Source: Epichloe hybrida
Lineage: Eukaryota; Ascomycota; Sordariomycetes; Hypocreales; Clavicipitaceae
Assembly (NCBI GenBank): GCA_019022495.1
Contig: JAFEKR010000003.1
Span: 3,658,001-3,722,000, forward strand
Length of the DNA: 64,000 nucleotides
Direction: 5' to 3'
Each line of letters starts with the position of its first letter. The first letter of the stretch is position 1. The position numbers and the translations under genes were made by a program. The notes under the pieces are model-generated. The model saw only the letters and a program-made list of their open reading frames with translations, was not told the DNA's origin and made no database searches. This document shows, piece by piece, positions 11,676-23,983 of this stretch.

Positions 11676-14509
11676 ATGAGCCCAACCCCAAAGAGCTCAT
11701 CCAGGATGTCGGCTCTGGCTGTTCTGCACATCACTCTTCCAATTGTCACTGCTGTCGTGTTCGCCTTTTGGCCCATTCTGAGAGCGCTCACTCAGAGCCC
11801 TGCGCGTCGAACGTCATACACGGTTGGCCCTGGTCACAGAAGATGGCTCCAATGGCTTTCGCCAATTGCTTTACTAACCTTTGTGAGTAACCGATTTCGA
11901 TTTTGTCACTCGGGGCCCACTGAGACCACTAATGCTGATTGGTTGATTGATGATGATGTTGATGATGATGATGACGGTGATGGTAGATTTGGGAAGGCAT
12001 TGTGAGTTGTCTGACGAGGGATTTGAACACTCGAGCAACTGTGCCGAGTGAGACTGTGAGTCAAGAGCATGTGAACAACGCCCGGCCCCATCGGCGACTT
12101 GGATAGCTTCGAATTTAACCCCCTTTTTTAATCTTTCAAAGCTCTACGGCTTCTCGGGAATTCTCGTATGGTTCGCCATCAGCATCTTCCTCATTGAAGG
12201 CGTGTCGCCATGCTGGCCGGCCTACATTGCAGCCTGGGTGTCGGGTGCTCTCTCCGACGCAATCATCCTGGGACTCGCCCTGCCTGAACTGGCCGAGGAT
12301 GATGACTGGGGATTCAGTCTCGTTGGCGTGGAAGCTCTGCGCCTCGTGCTGTTCACTGCGGCCTCCGTTCACTGCTTGATTGTGTTGGGGCGGGATCCAA
12401 AAGGCGGCAAAGAGGCCACTGTAGAGGAAACCCGTGGTCTCCTCAGCAGCACACACGCGCCCGGAGCAGATGGGACTTGGATTTCAGCGCCCGCGACAGA
12501 AACAGAATACGGCTCCTCTGCGCCGAGTCCAGGCGCGAATGATGACAACCAAGAGGAAGAAGATGAGGACGACAGAGAAATCAGGGTGAAGCAGCGGAAG
12601 CGGCTCGAAGAGGCGGGCGGGTGGCTGGGGTATCTGAAAACTCTCCTGGTTTTTCTCCCACTCATCTTGCCTTATAAGCATCGACCTACGCAGATGTGGA
12701 TCTTGGTCTTGATTCTTTGCATTGGCGCTCAGCGCTTTCTCACATACATGGTCCCTAGGCAGTTCAGCATTCTGACAGAGGCCGTCGGCAGGTCGACTGT
12801 GACAGGTACGTACGCCTCGTTCTCACCGGTCGGTGCTTAGACAGAGTTCACGGTTGCCGTGGACGAGGAGGAGCTGACAGGGCCTCTCCCTCTCCCTCTC
12901 CCTCGCAGGGCAAGCACCCTGGAAAGAGCTCATGACTTGGGCAGTCTTGAGCTTCCCCATCGGGTCTGGTCTGGGCATGATCCAGTCCATGGCTGGAACT
13001 CGCATCTCGCAGTTCGCCTACCAACAGCTCACCACGCTCGCGTTTCGACACGTCATGAATCTCTCCATGGACTACCACACTTCCAAATCAACGGGTCGAG
13101 TCACGAAAGCCATTGAGCAGGGCAGCAACCTCGGGTACATGCTTGAGAGCTTCTACCACACGGCGCCCATCTTGATCGATTTCTCAGTCGCTCTCTTCAT
13201 TCTCAGCAGCCGCTTCGACATGACGATGGGCTTCATCATTCTGACCACGTCCATGATACATCTCTACGTCACGTACAGGGGCAATCTGAAAACGGTGCAG
13301 ATGGAGAGACGAGTGAACGAAACGAGCCGCGTCGAGAACGAGACGCTCTACGACTCAGTCACCAACTGGCAGACGGTGGCGTACCACAATCGCCAGAAGC
13401 ACGAAGAAGGCCGGTACGCCAACTCGGTCTGGAAGGCGATGCGGAGTCAAAGAGCCCTGTACGACTTTTACCAGTACATGACGCTGGCGGAGTCTTGCTT
13501 CATGGAGATCGGGCAGGTCGCCGCGGCGGCTCTGGTCGCCAAGCGAATCGCCAGCGGCACAGACAGCTTCGGCAGCTTCGTCTTTGTGATTTCATACTGG
13601 GACACGATCAGCTCCCCCATGGGCATGATGGCATGGAACATTCGCGCAGCGGCCACGCACCTTGTTGACGCAGAGTGGCTGTATCAACTGATGCAGACGA
13701 AGCCATCTGTCCGGGACAGGCAGGGGGCGCGCGACATTCGGGTGGAGGGGGGCAAGGTCGAGTTCAAGAACGTGTCCTTCTCGTACGACGCGGCAAGACG
13801 ACGCATACTCGACGACGTTTCGTTCACGGCCGAGCCGGGCCAACGCGTCGCGCTGGTCGGCGAGACGGGCGGGGGCAAGTCGACGACGCTGAAGCTGCTG
13901 TACAGGTTCTACGACGCGACCGAGGGGTCCATCTCGATCGACGGCCAGGACATCCGCGACGTGACGCTCACCAGTCTCCGCGACAACCTCGGCGCCGTCC
14001 CGCAGGATCCCTCCGTCTTTGACCAGACCCTCATGGACAACGTGCTCTACGCACGCCCCGGCGCCTCGGAAGAAGAGGCCGTGGAGGCCTGCAAAGCAGC
14101 CAGGATCCACGAGCAGATCATCAAGTTCCCCGACGGGTACAGGACCAGGCTGGGCGAGCGAGGTGTCCGCCTCAGCGGCGGCGAGCTCCAGCGTCTCGCC
14201 ATTGCGCGCGTCATTCTTCGTCAGCCCAGCATCGTGGTGCTGGACGAGGCCACGAGCGCAGTGGACTCGGAGACGGAGTCCCTGATCCAGCACGCCATTG
14301 GGGCGCTGAGCGCAGGTCGCACCGTCTTCATGATTGCGCACAGGTTGTCGACGGTGGTCAAGGCCGACGTCATCCTCGTGGTTGATCAGGGAAGAGTGGT
14401 GGAAAGGGGCTCGCACCGGGAATTGCTGGCGCTGAATGGCAAGTATGCGCGGCTATGGGGCATGCAGACCATGCAGACCATGCAGACCATGCAGGCCCTC
14501 GCCGAGTAG
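11676..14509 (+). CDS. HMT1-type vacuolar ABC transporter (ABCB half transporter)
   Basis: Four exons are inferred: 11676-11882, 11987-12055, 12142-12805 and 12909-14509, about 846 residues. The introns have donors GTGAGT, GTGAGT and GTACGT; the third is phase 1. The N-terminus carries extra hydrophobic helices (a TMD0-like region) and an acidic loop (about 12541-12600), as in S. pombe Hmt1/ABCB6-type proteins. Then come a six-helix ABC membrane domain and one nucleotide-binding domain: Walker A GETGGGKST near residue 631, Q-loop PQDPSVF, signature LSGGELQR near 735, Walker B 'IVVLDEATSAVD' and H-loop AHRLST. It is therefore a half transporter that should work as a dimer. Known relatives move phytochelatin or glutathione-metal conjugates into the vacuole; the substrate here is inferred. 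An alternative start at 11706 exists. The C-terminus ends in three copies of Met-Gln-Thr encoded by a perfect 9-base repeat. Confidence 0.9.
14460..14495 (+). repeat. In-frame 9-bp tandem repeat (Met-Gln-Thr)
   Basis: The unit CATGCAGAC is repeated three times plus a partial copy at the very end of the ABC transporter gene, giving Met-Gln-Thr repeats just before the stop codon. Because the unit is a multiple of three, copy-number change keeps the frame open. Confidence 0.85.
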
Positions 14510-14931
14510 ATTTGCTGAGAGGTTGGGTTGGGATCAACATATCATGTCGGCGATGCTGATCCCAGGGGGGCCTTGAATTTGGATTTGGATGTTGCATTGA
14601 CGTGCTGTTGTTTGGGGCCAGAAATGGGAGCAATGCAATCTCACCTGAGGTTTGTCAATCTATTGGTGATTCTCACGCCAGTCACGCCTGACAGGTGCAC
14701 TGTACGGACCCGACGACTGCATGGCTTGGAAGATGTGCTACGAGGAATGCATTGCATGGTGAGAGAGACTATTCTTTCCACTAGGTGCAGCCATTTCCTT
14801 ACTTCTCCGAGGCGCAAAATATCCTCAAATCGTCGTCATTTCACGTGATGCAATTCCATCCATATATCCCGTCACGGCACCCGGCACCCGGCACCCGGCA
14901 CCCGGCACCCGGCACCCGGCACCCGGGACTA
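14510..14931. other. Convergent 3' intergenic region with 7-bp minisatellite
   Basis: This lies between the stop codons of two convergent genes. At about 14874-14926 the unit GGCACCC is repeated about seven times, directly next to the stop codon of the peptidase gene. Nothing else was recognised. Confidence 0.7.
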
Positions 14932-16833
14932 CTACGCGTCCGAAGCGTCAAAGTTACGCACGAGGTCGTAGTAGAATCGCACCATGTCCATGTGGTTTTC
15001 CATGCGGACACGCTCATCAATGGTATGGAGACCACTTGCAGAGTCCTTGTCGATGAGCGTCCATCTGTAAATGTTGGGAGTCAGAACTGAGCAGCGTTTT
15101 TTGTTAGCCATTCGGTGCCCTGCCAGATAATCGCCCACGGTGACTTGTTGAGCCAGCAACAGGACGAGTTTGCCGCAGTTTTTTTGCTTACCGACGTAGT
15201 GACGCGTGTCGGTATTTCCATTCATGGTCTCAGCGGCGGGCACGACTGTCCCGTGCCTGAAGGCCAATGCATTTCGGATCGTCCCCGCAAACACGTCCCA
15301 GACGGGTCCTGACGAGGGGGAAATGGGGCTGGGCTTGCTGGCCTGCTTGGCCTGGAGGACGAGCGTGCCGTTGTAGTCGATCTCGTCCGAGGCCGATCGC
15401 ACGAGGAAGCCGGTGTCCTTGTCGGCCACGTGCTCGTCGTACTCGTCGTCGCCCTCAAAGGCCTTGACTCTCAGGCCGTACTTGGAGACAATCTCTCTGA
15501 TATGCCTGACGACGTTGTGCTGCACGAGGGTGATGCTGTCGTGGGGGGCAACGCGGTAGTTTACCCCGAGAGTGATGACTTCGGGCATGGCATTGATCTT
15601 TTGTCCTCCTCGGATGAAGTCGACGGCCTGGGAGGTCTGCATCATGTACTTGGTCATCAAGCTCGCGTCAGCCATCATCTTGGCAACGCCGTCGAGATCG
15701 CCCCGGCCCAAGAGCTGGGTCAGCTCGGGCTGCGCATCGGGTGAGTAGCGCGCCTGGCAAAGGAGGTGGTGATGGATGGGGCCGTCTTCGACGAGTTTCG
15801 GCTCGTAGGGTCGGGCTTCGAGGGCGGTGACAATCTCGGACATGATGCCGATCCCGGTGTGCGGGAAGGGAATGGAGCTGTGTCCCCCGACCACATGGAG
15901 CTCGAACCAGATGTCCACGAAGCCCTTTTCGTACACGCCGGGCAGGGCGTACAAGACGTCGCCAATCTTGCTCATGCCCAGACCACCTTCGTCAAGAACC
16001 ATGGCGAAGCCGTCCTTGCCGTATCTTGCTTCCAGGTGCTCGGCAATCTTTCCTGCGCCGCGGCAGCCGGAGCACTCTTCGTCAAAGCCGAACGCGAGGA
16101 CCATGGTGCGGTTGGGCTTCCACTCGGGAAACGACAGCAGCGTCTCCATGGTGGACATGATGGCCGTCAAGCTGTCCTTGTCGTCCATGGATCCGCGGCC
16201 CCAAAGCCATTCGCCGTCCCAGTGGCCGGAGAAGGGAGGGTAGGTCCATGTCTTTTCGTCGGCGACAGGAACGACGTCCTGATGGGCGGCGAGCAGGATG
16301 GGCTTCAGATGCTCATTCGCGCCTCTGATGGTATATACCAGACCGAATGTGTTGACCTTTTCCAGCTGGGCGAGCCTGTGACTATTTGTGTTGAGACCGT
16401 TCCACATCAACTTCATGACAACAGATGCCGCAGGGGGGGGGGTCGATGCGAGGAGGAACTGGGGTGGCAGGTCTTACACTACAGGATATGTTTGAGCCAA
16501 GACATGATGAAGCGTGTAGAATGGCGCCCAGCGCTCATCCTCCTCGAAAGAGCCGAGGTCATCGAAGCAGATGGAGGGCACTCGCACGATGGCTTGGTGG
16601 CGTCTAATCTGCCTGTGAAGTGCCTTCTTGGAAGAAAAGAGCTCCTTGGCCGAGGGTAACCCGTCCTCGGCGGGATCCAGAACGGGCGGCAGGTCGCATT
16701 TGAAGCCGGACCGCGATGTTGGAGGCGGCGAGGTCCAGCTCAAGGGGTGTTGACCACGGGCAATCGGGGCCGAGATGAAGGCCGAGACGGAGCTCACGGC
16801 TGCGAGCAAACAACACAGTTTCTTTATCGCCAT
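14932..16833 (-). CDS. Gly-X carboxypeptidase / carboxypeptidase S (M20A)
   Basis: Three exons on the minus strand, 16833-16478, 16381-15192 and 15086-14932, about 566 residues. Intron 1 (GTAAGA donor, phase 2) joins '..AQTYPVV' to 'HRLAQLEKVNTFGLVY', matching the family. Intron 2 (15191-15087, GTAAGC donor) is 105 bases, a multiple of three without a stop, so retaining it would keep the frame open. The ATG at 16833 starts a hydrophobic signal-anchor or signal peptide (KKLCCLLAAVSSVSAF). Dinuclear zinc motifs of M20 are present: LLAAHQDVV (H152, D154), GRGSMDDKDS, the DEE-type stretch 'FGFDEECSG', and the C-terminal NTDTRHY histidine. Yeast Cps1 is a vacuolar membrane-delivered enzyme that releases C-terminal residues from peptides ending in Gly-X; a role in peptide nitrogen use is expected. 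It is convergent with the ABC transporter. Confidence 0.9.
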
Positions 16834-18502
16834 CGTGGCGGCCAATCCTGCCCGTCTGGACACTTTCCAAAGATACGTGATGCGGTTGACAATGGGAAAG
16901 CTGCCTCTAGAGAGAAGGGGAGAAGACGGTATGGTATGAAGCTTGTACCCCCGGTTTGGCGCTGGGATGGACTCGGCGGGGCTCGGCGGGGCTCGGCGGG
17001 GCTCGGCGCCGTCCCATTCACCACCCCTCAGTGGCCCTCACAACCAAAGCTGTCCGAAAGAGGAAGGCTGGGGGGAAATGGCCGATGGCCGATGGCCGAT
17101 GGCGGGCGGATTGAGAGGAGCTTCCGGGCGGATGGGTGTTGTAGCTCGGATTGTTCAATCCTCGAGGGAACAGATGGTCAGATAATACAATACGTCTGGG
17201 CTTCCCAGAAGAATGTTACGAAAATGCGGGCTGCGGAGGACGCGGCCCTTGCTCCGCCACAGCTTATCCAACATATGTACATGTACAATGTACGGACGTA
17301 CAAACATAATGTACAATGCTCTAATTGGTGGTGTGATGAAGGAACCTTGCTGCACGTGACATGGCTCATACATACATGTACATAGTAGCATTGAGATGAC
17401 AACCCCGTCCTTGGCTTGCCAATGCGCAATCACATTTCTCCGTCAACCATGCCGTCAATGCCCTACATTACGGATTATCTGTCGGATGAATCACAAATGC
17501 AGTTGTGTATTACCATGCGTCGTCTCGTCCCGCAATCCATCCAATAGCATTTCATGAATGGCCCCCCCTCGTGTTCTCCAATGCAGCTCATGCAGGTCCT
17601 CCCTGCAAGATGCAGAACAATCCCGTGCATTCCGGGTTTCCCCCGCCCTGACCGTGGCCTTGGGACGAGGCGTGTCACACGAATCTTCTTCATTGACCAT
17701 TGTGTACGGATTAAAGTGTCATGGACTCATGGCCATACCAACGCCGTATTCCATCATCACCATCATCACCATCATCACCATCATCACCATCATCACCATC
17801 ATCACCATCATCACCATCATCACCATCATCACCACCGGGCAGCGGAGAATTCCATCGACGCTGGATTCCCTTCCTGACGTCAACCCCTGGGAATCAGCAT
17901 CGAATCCGAGTGGCGCCATCTGGAGTCGGCGACGGCACTAACCGCTTCTTATCTCCGTATCTCCGCCAAGTACTGACGACGCACTCCCCGCACGTCTGGA
18001 AATAGAAGAAATAAACAAAAGGGCCGCAGCCGTATCCGGAGTGAATCATTAGAAATCCAAACAAAAAGAACGACTTGGTGCAATGAAAACCCCCGACACA
18101 CTCCATGGGGTGCCGGTTCCGGTCAACGTGCCATCCGATGGCGCCATACAACGTGCGCGGACTTTGCTAAATATCCCGACTACTACCTGAGCATCATCCG
18201 AAGGCTCCGTCACATGATCGGCCCGTCTCTTCTATTAAACAGAGACCTTGTCTTCCGTTCAAGACAAGTTCCTCGGCAGATTGATCGTGTCCCCTGTCCC
18301 ACCCGCGAGACCGACACCGACACCGAGATAGTGACCGACACCGAGACACGATCCACGCGGGCCGAACAAGAGTTATTGTTGTGCTTCCCATTCTCCCATC
18401 GCCTTGATAGATGAAGCAACACGTGTGAAAGAAGAAAGTGAGGAACTAAAAAAAAAAAAAAAAAGCTACACACCGCGCCAACCAGACCGGACGAAGCCCA
18501 TC
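16834..18502. other. Divergent promoter region with several short tandem repeats
   Basis: No gene was recognised. The region separates two divergently transcribed genes. It holds a 10-base repeat (about 16974-17008, unit GGCTCGGCGG, about four copies), a short repeat of GATGGCC (about 17085-17103) and the large CAT-rich satellite listed separately. A run of 16 A lies at about 18450-18465, close to the start of the MFS gene. Confidence 0.5.
17749..17837. repeat. CAT-rich minisatellite, 9-bp unit
   Basis: About nine to ten uninterrupted copies of the 9-base unit CCATCATCA. Read in one frame it would encode poly-His and in the others Ser-Pro or Ile-Thr repeats, but no gene model includes it. 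It is simple-sequence DNA. Confidence 0.9.
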
Positions 18503-20234
18503 ATGGTCCTCAAACGCATGCTCTCGTCGCCGGTCAACAAGCCGTACCGCACAGGACATCTCGACGACACGGCACCGCCCTTTCTCAACGCAGAAGGCTT
18601 CGTCGACTTCAGCCAAGATGACGTCGAAAACCCCCGAAACTGGTCCGTCACACGCCGCATATTCATCACCACGACTGCCGTCACGCTCGTCATGAACGCC
18701 ACGTTTGCGTCCAGCGCCCCCAGCGGCTGCCTGCCGTCCGTGGCCGAGGAGTTTGACGTCTCCATGGAGGCGGCAGCCCTCGTCATCACTCTCTTCCTGC
18801 TGGGATACTGCGCCGGGCCGCTGCTTTTCGCCCCGTTGAGCGAGTTGTACGGTCGAAGATGGGTCTTCTACATCACCTTCACAATGTACATTGCCTTCAA
18901 CTTCCTGTGCGCCTTTGCCCCCAACTTTGGCAGCCTGCTCGTCGGTCGATTCCTCACAGGAACCTTGGTGTCGGCCCCTTTGAGCAACGCCCCCGGCGTG
19001 CTTGCCGATCTGTGGGATCCCCTGCAGAGAGCGAATGCCATGGCTCTCTTCTCGACAATGGTGTGGATTGGTCCGGCACTGGGCCCCGTTGCCGCCGGCT
19101 TCTTGCAGCTGAAGGAGGACTGGCGATGGGCCTTTTACATGCTACTATGGTTGAGCGGGGCAACGTGGATCATCATGCTGACTATCCCCGAGACGCATGC
19201 CCCGACTATCCTCGCGGCCAAAGCGAAACGGATCCGGGGCGCCAAGGTTCCGGGTTTCGAAAATGTCAAGGCCCCCGCCGAGGCTGATGATGGTCGATCC
19301 GTCAAGAGCATCTTCACCGTTTCTCTCACGCGGCCTTGGGTCATCCTTTTCGATCCCATCTCCTTCCTTTGCGCCGTCTACCTCGCCGTCGTGTACATGC
19401 TCCTGTACATGCTGTTCAGCATCTACCCCATCATTTTCCAGGAACAGCGAGGATGGAACCCGGGCGTCGGCGAGCTGCCCCTCATAGGAACCATCGTGGG
19501 CGCCATCGTCGGTGGCATCATAGTCTTGTGCGATACGAGGCGGCGCGGCGGCAAGGTCGAGCGTGGCGAGCTCAAGATGGAGGACATGGAGCCAGAGGAT
19601 CGTCTGCCACTCGCCATGGTAGGAGGTGTTGGTTTTGCGGCGTCCATGTTCTGGTTTGCATGGTCTGCCGAATACAAGTAAGTCCGCTTCTCTTCTCTTC
19701 TCTTCAACAGGGTGATGATGATGAATCCATCTCGCTTGCATCCCAAGTTACTCACCGCCATCTTGAACGTCCTTCAGCTCCGTACACTGGATCGTTCCTA
19801 CCATCGCGGGCGGCTTCCTCACTATCTTCATGCTCCTCATCTTCGTCTCGTATCTCAACTATCTCGTCGACGTGTACCTGATGTGGGCTGCCTCCGCCAT
19901 CGCGGCAAACACGATTGCCCGATCAGCCTGCGGTGCGGCCGCTCCGCTCTTCACCAACCAAATGTTCCATGCGCTCGGCGTCGGTGGCGGTGGCAGTCTG
20001 GTCGGCGGTGTGGCCACTCTTCTTGCTGTCGTGCCCTTTGTTTTCTACAAGTACGGCAAGTCTATCCGTGTTCGGAGCAAGTTCGCCCCCACGCCCGCAA
20101 AGCAGGAACGTCGGGTAGAGGACGAAGAAGCAAATTCTGCAGATTACACGGCAAAGTCTCCTTCAGAGCAAGAGAGCTCTGTCGCTGATGAAGATGCGAA
20201 CCACGCGGGGAGAGGAGCAGAGAAGAGGGATTAG
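18503..20234 (+). CDS. MFS transporter, DHA1 drug/polyamine type
   Basis: Two exons, 18503-19677 and 19778-20234, about 543 residues. The donor GTAAGT and acceptor CAG join in phase 2 to give 'SAEYNSVHWIVPTIAGG', a conserved stretch of the Tpo1/Flr1-like group. Other signatures are 'ENPRNWS' before helix 1, 'SGCLPSVAEEF', the motif-A-like 'PLSELYGRRWVFY' between helices 2 and 3, and the 'NAPGVLADLWDP' region in helix 5. Twelve hydrophobic helices and a charged tail are visible. Such transporters are plasma-membrane proton antiporters that export polyamines or toxic compounds; the substrate cannot be told from sequence. The ATG at 18503 is the first in frame, after an A-rich leader. The gene is convergent with the sugar porter. 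Confidence 0.9.
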
Positions 20235-20618
20235 CCTCATCAGCCCAGCGCAGGCGTTGTTGCCCCATCCACACACACACACACACACAGTGCCGGGAAG
20301 TGGGAGCTCTCTTGACCCAACAGACGGCGTGATGCGAATCCTTGGGGAAGGAGCTTACAAAACATGCAACATTGCCCGAGAGACCCCAGGCATCCCATCA
20401 CTCCTTGCGTGTGGGCATGAAGCGGGATGCGACAAATAGATGTGCCGCACGTCGGCAAGGTGATGACAAACAACTAATTGAAGGGGACGGTACAAATGAT
20501 CATTAAAAATTCTGCACTAAGAATACGCTCAAGACTACAAGATTGGTCCATCAAGTCAACAGGACCATGCTACGACACCCTCCAACTGTGTGCGAGCATA
20601 TTTGTCAAATGGCCAGCC
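20235..20618. other. Convergent intergenic region with CA microsatellite
   Basis: A short (CA)n tract lies at about 20268-20288. The remaining sequence is the 3' flanks of two convergent MFS genes, with no coding signal. Confidence 0.6.
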
Positions 20619-22498
20619 TTACGCAATCTCTGTCCTTGACTCCGTTGCATCATTCGTATAGCTGTCAAACTTCTCCGGAAAAGCATTGCTTCTCCTGCGG
20701 AAGTTTGATACGTCTCGATCCTTTCGTGTGACGTAGCCAGGTGGCACCCACTGGGAGCTTGTCCAAGGCCTGAGTCCTGGCTGGCCGTACATGAGATCGA
20801 CGTTCTCCAAACTGAGCATTCTGGATTCGTACAGAAAGAACCACACAAGCAGAGCAGCTGCCAGATTTGTGCCAACGAGAACAAAGCCAAATGCATAGGA
20901 TATGCCCTTTGTAGCCAGGGGGGTGAGAAACCCAATCATGACTATCACGAGTTAGCTCATGGTCTATATATATACGTGGAGCATAGATAAATCAAGTCAA
21001 CAGCAGCATTACTCACAATTTCCAAGCCAGTTGCCAGCGGTAGCCAGTGATGCCTGCTTAGATCGAGTGCGCAATGGAAAGGTCTCCCCGATAACGACCC
21101 AAGCCATAGGCCCCCAAGTCCCCGCAAACGAAGCAATGAACATGCATGCCGACACGATCATGACGATCCCAGATGCCTTGTTCTCGCTGGGAGGCAGTGC
21201 TGTACCGACGGCGGCAAATATCAGCAGCCAGGTAGCCTGCCACAAGGCACCGAGGAATAATGGCCGGCGTCGCCCAAACCTCTCCACCACGTATAAGCCG
21301 TAGAAGGTCATAGCTACATTTACGGCACCCAAAATGAGCTGCGTTAGGACAGGGTCTTTTATACCCGCCGACTCAAAGATTGTAGCTCCGTAGTAGAAGA
21401 AGTAATTGACACCAGTCCATTGCTGCAGGAAGTGAACCGCGACACCGAGCAGGGTACGATACAGCACTTTGGGAATATCCGCCCTGGGTCGGAAACACTC
21501 CAGCCAAGTGCCAGTGCCGGCTTGGCGTTCTTTGTCCAGGACTTTTTTCATCTCGTTGACGTCGTCTTCGACAAGTTCATTGTAAGGATCGTGCTTCAAA
21601 CCACGGAGGCGAGCCATGGACATTCGCGCCCCTTCCCAATCACCTCGGCCAGCGAGCCATCTGGGAGACTCGGGGACAGTGAGAATGCCGATGCCGAGAG
21701 GCAAAGAGGTCAAGATGCCGATTCCAATCACGATTCTCCAGGAGGCGCTAGATGTCTCAATGCTTCGAACGCCGTAGTTGACGATGTTGGCCACCAAAAT
21801 TCCAATGGTAATCATGAGCTGGTAAGAGGCGACGACAGCGCCACGAATCTCTCTCGGTGAGGATTCGGATTGAAACATGGGAACACCGACAGATAGGTTG
21901 CCAACACCCAGACCAGCGACGAAACGTCCCATCATCATATGAACCCAACTTCTCATGGCCGTAATCTGGATGATATTACCAAGGATGAAAACGACCACAC
22001 CGAAGGACATGCTTTTGCGGCGTCCCCACCACTCTGCGGTACTGCATGGAAAACACGTTTAGCATTTGGGCATCCCATGGAAGGAGGAGAAGAAGCGTCT
22101 GCCTCAAGGAGTCGCTGCCATGCAACGGCTGGAGGTCGCCACTCACTAAGCACCTGACAAAGCCCCGAACAAGCACCCGATACTCATGAGTGACACGAGC
22201 AAGGATTGATTGATTGGAACCCACTCCTTTTCCCCTTTGGAGTTCGTCTGGGCGAATCTGTCGACAAAGTCGCGAAACAGAAGCATTGCCGAAATCTGGC
22301 CCGTATCGTAGCCGAAGAGAAACCCCCCGACCGAGGTTATTGCCCCCAATATAAGGGCCTCGACGCCGCAGTTGGCCCCATTGATTTTGAATGATCTGTC
22401 CAGAAGAATAAGTTTGAGTTGCCCGAGAATGCCAGAAGAACATGGGCCTGTTGCTGATGCGTGTAAGTAAGAAGCTGTACTTACTTCCTCCCTAGCAT
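20619..22498 (-). CDS. MFS sugar porter (hexose transporter-like)
   Basis: Four exons on the minus strand: 22498-22485, 22395-22147, 22041-21017 and 20941-20619, about 536 residues. The first exon is only 14 bases (Met-Leu-Gly-Arg and two bases of a Lys codon). It was chosen because its GTAAGT donor and the CAG acceptor at 22396 join in frame to 'SFKINGANCGVEALILGA'; longer upstream frames lack an ATG. Sugar-porter signatures are present: FLFGYDTGQISAM in helix 1, 'AEWWGRRKS' and 'ERFGRRRPLFLGA' loops, PESPRWLAGRGD after helix 6, and a degenerate PETKG motif (YESRMLSLENVD) after helix 12. It should import hexoses or related sugars across the plasma membrane by proton symport (family knowledge); specificity is unknown. 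Introns are 89, 105 and 75 bases with GTAAGT or GTGAGT donors. Confidence 0.88.
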
Positions 22499-23983
22499 TG
22501 TCAACAGCTACACCCACGGGCGTTGGACAGTCCTGGACTCCTGGTACACAGTTGAAGGGCAAGAGTTTTTCACCCCGGGCTGTTGAGATTGGAAAATCGG
22601 AAAAAGCTATCTGGAGTAATGGGGATGGGGTGGGTTTATGATCCGTACAAGAATGGGTCTTAGGGTCTTGAAGTGCCCGCGCCGCCAAGACAAGCAGATG
22701 GGGGGGAAAGCAATGATTAAGTTGTGTATGATATGCTGGGGTAAGCCATTTTTAGCTAGCGACTAATAAAAGAAGAAGAATACACGGCAAATGGGAACAA
22801 GAATGACAAGACGACGTGTGGGTTGGCGCTGTCAAATGTCAAATGTCAAACGTCAAAAACAGCAGCCGCCGTTGCTCGACGCCGACGCAAAAGAAGGCAA
22901 AAGAACAGAAGCGGATGGATGCTTGCTGGAGTGACAACAAGTGGTGGGGGAAAGAGCAAGCAGAGAGAGTCTTGGCAGTCATCGTCCATCACAAGTGATG
23001 GAAGGCACGACTCGCCTCATTTTATGCAGCTGCAGCTCCAGCCTGGCCGGCAGAGTCCAGAGTCGTCCCATGCCTGGCATGTAGCCCAGTGTAAAAAAAA
23101 TAAAAAAAAAAAAAAAAAAATAAAACATGCTGAACGCCGTGTCAGAGCTGGCCGTGCAAGGCCGTGCAAGTGGTGTCGTGATGATTCGGCACAAAGACTG
23201 CCATGCCAAACAAGGCCTCGAGCCGCGAAGCAGCCATCACAACAAACCTGCATGTTAAGCTTAATTTGGCGGAAAACTCTTGATCCGCAAGCCTTGGCAA
23301 CTGCACCGACGGGCTGCGCCAAGCGGCCCAACAAGCCTGGACTTTCGGTTCGGCTGCGTGGTACGGATTACAGTGGGCCATCACGCACCGGCTTTATTAC
23401 ACGGAGTGCCAGTGTCCACCCCGCCAAGCCTTGGAGGCTGCGGCGCGATATTAACATGAATGTATGTACATTACACCAGTGGCACTGCATGTACTTACTT
23501 GCCTCTTGAGTCTTGGCAACTCGCTCTGGGAAGGCAGCGCGGTTCCACCACTGCTTCTCTCGGCCATTCTCTCGGTTCTACGGATTCATCAGCAGCTGGC
23601 TGCAATGTTCTGGCCGATATGGCCTCAACGCGGGGACATGTATGTGTGTGCAGCCACACATGTATCATGTAGAATATCGAGTCGAAAAGAAGGAGGGAAA
23701 GTATAGCATTCTACCAGAGGAGAGAATCTTTCACAGTACCGGTTGACGAAGACTGCAAAAGCATGAATAGTCGTCATGGTCGAGCCTACGCCCTGGGAAA
23801 TGAGATTGGAAAATGGCCAATCTTACTAATCTATGCGGCCACGTTGTCAAATTCGCATAAACTTCAACGCGTGATAAACAGAACATGATGAAAAAGGGAG
23901 GGTGTGATAATGGATTCACACGGCATATATGGGAATTGCCACGTAGGCAAGAGAAAGGAAAAATATTTGAAATAAAAAAACAA
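22499..23983. other. Intergenic, no gene recognised
   Basis: No family is recognisable. A nearly pure A tract lies at 23092-23123, and a 7-base repeat (TCAAATG) at about 22831-22850. One open frame of 228 codons runs through the A tract and resembles nothing known; it is treated as chance. Confidence 0.5.

Noticed and set aside
17749..17837. CRISPR-like or poly-His coding array
   Set aside because: The repeats are contiguous without spacers and the organism is a eukaryote; it is a 9-bp minisatellite outside any gene model.
22823..23509. Open frame of 228 codons on the plus strand
   Set aside because: Runs through a long A tract (poly-Lys), resembles no family, and is not supported by splice signals or codon pattern.
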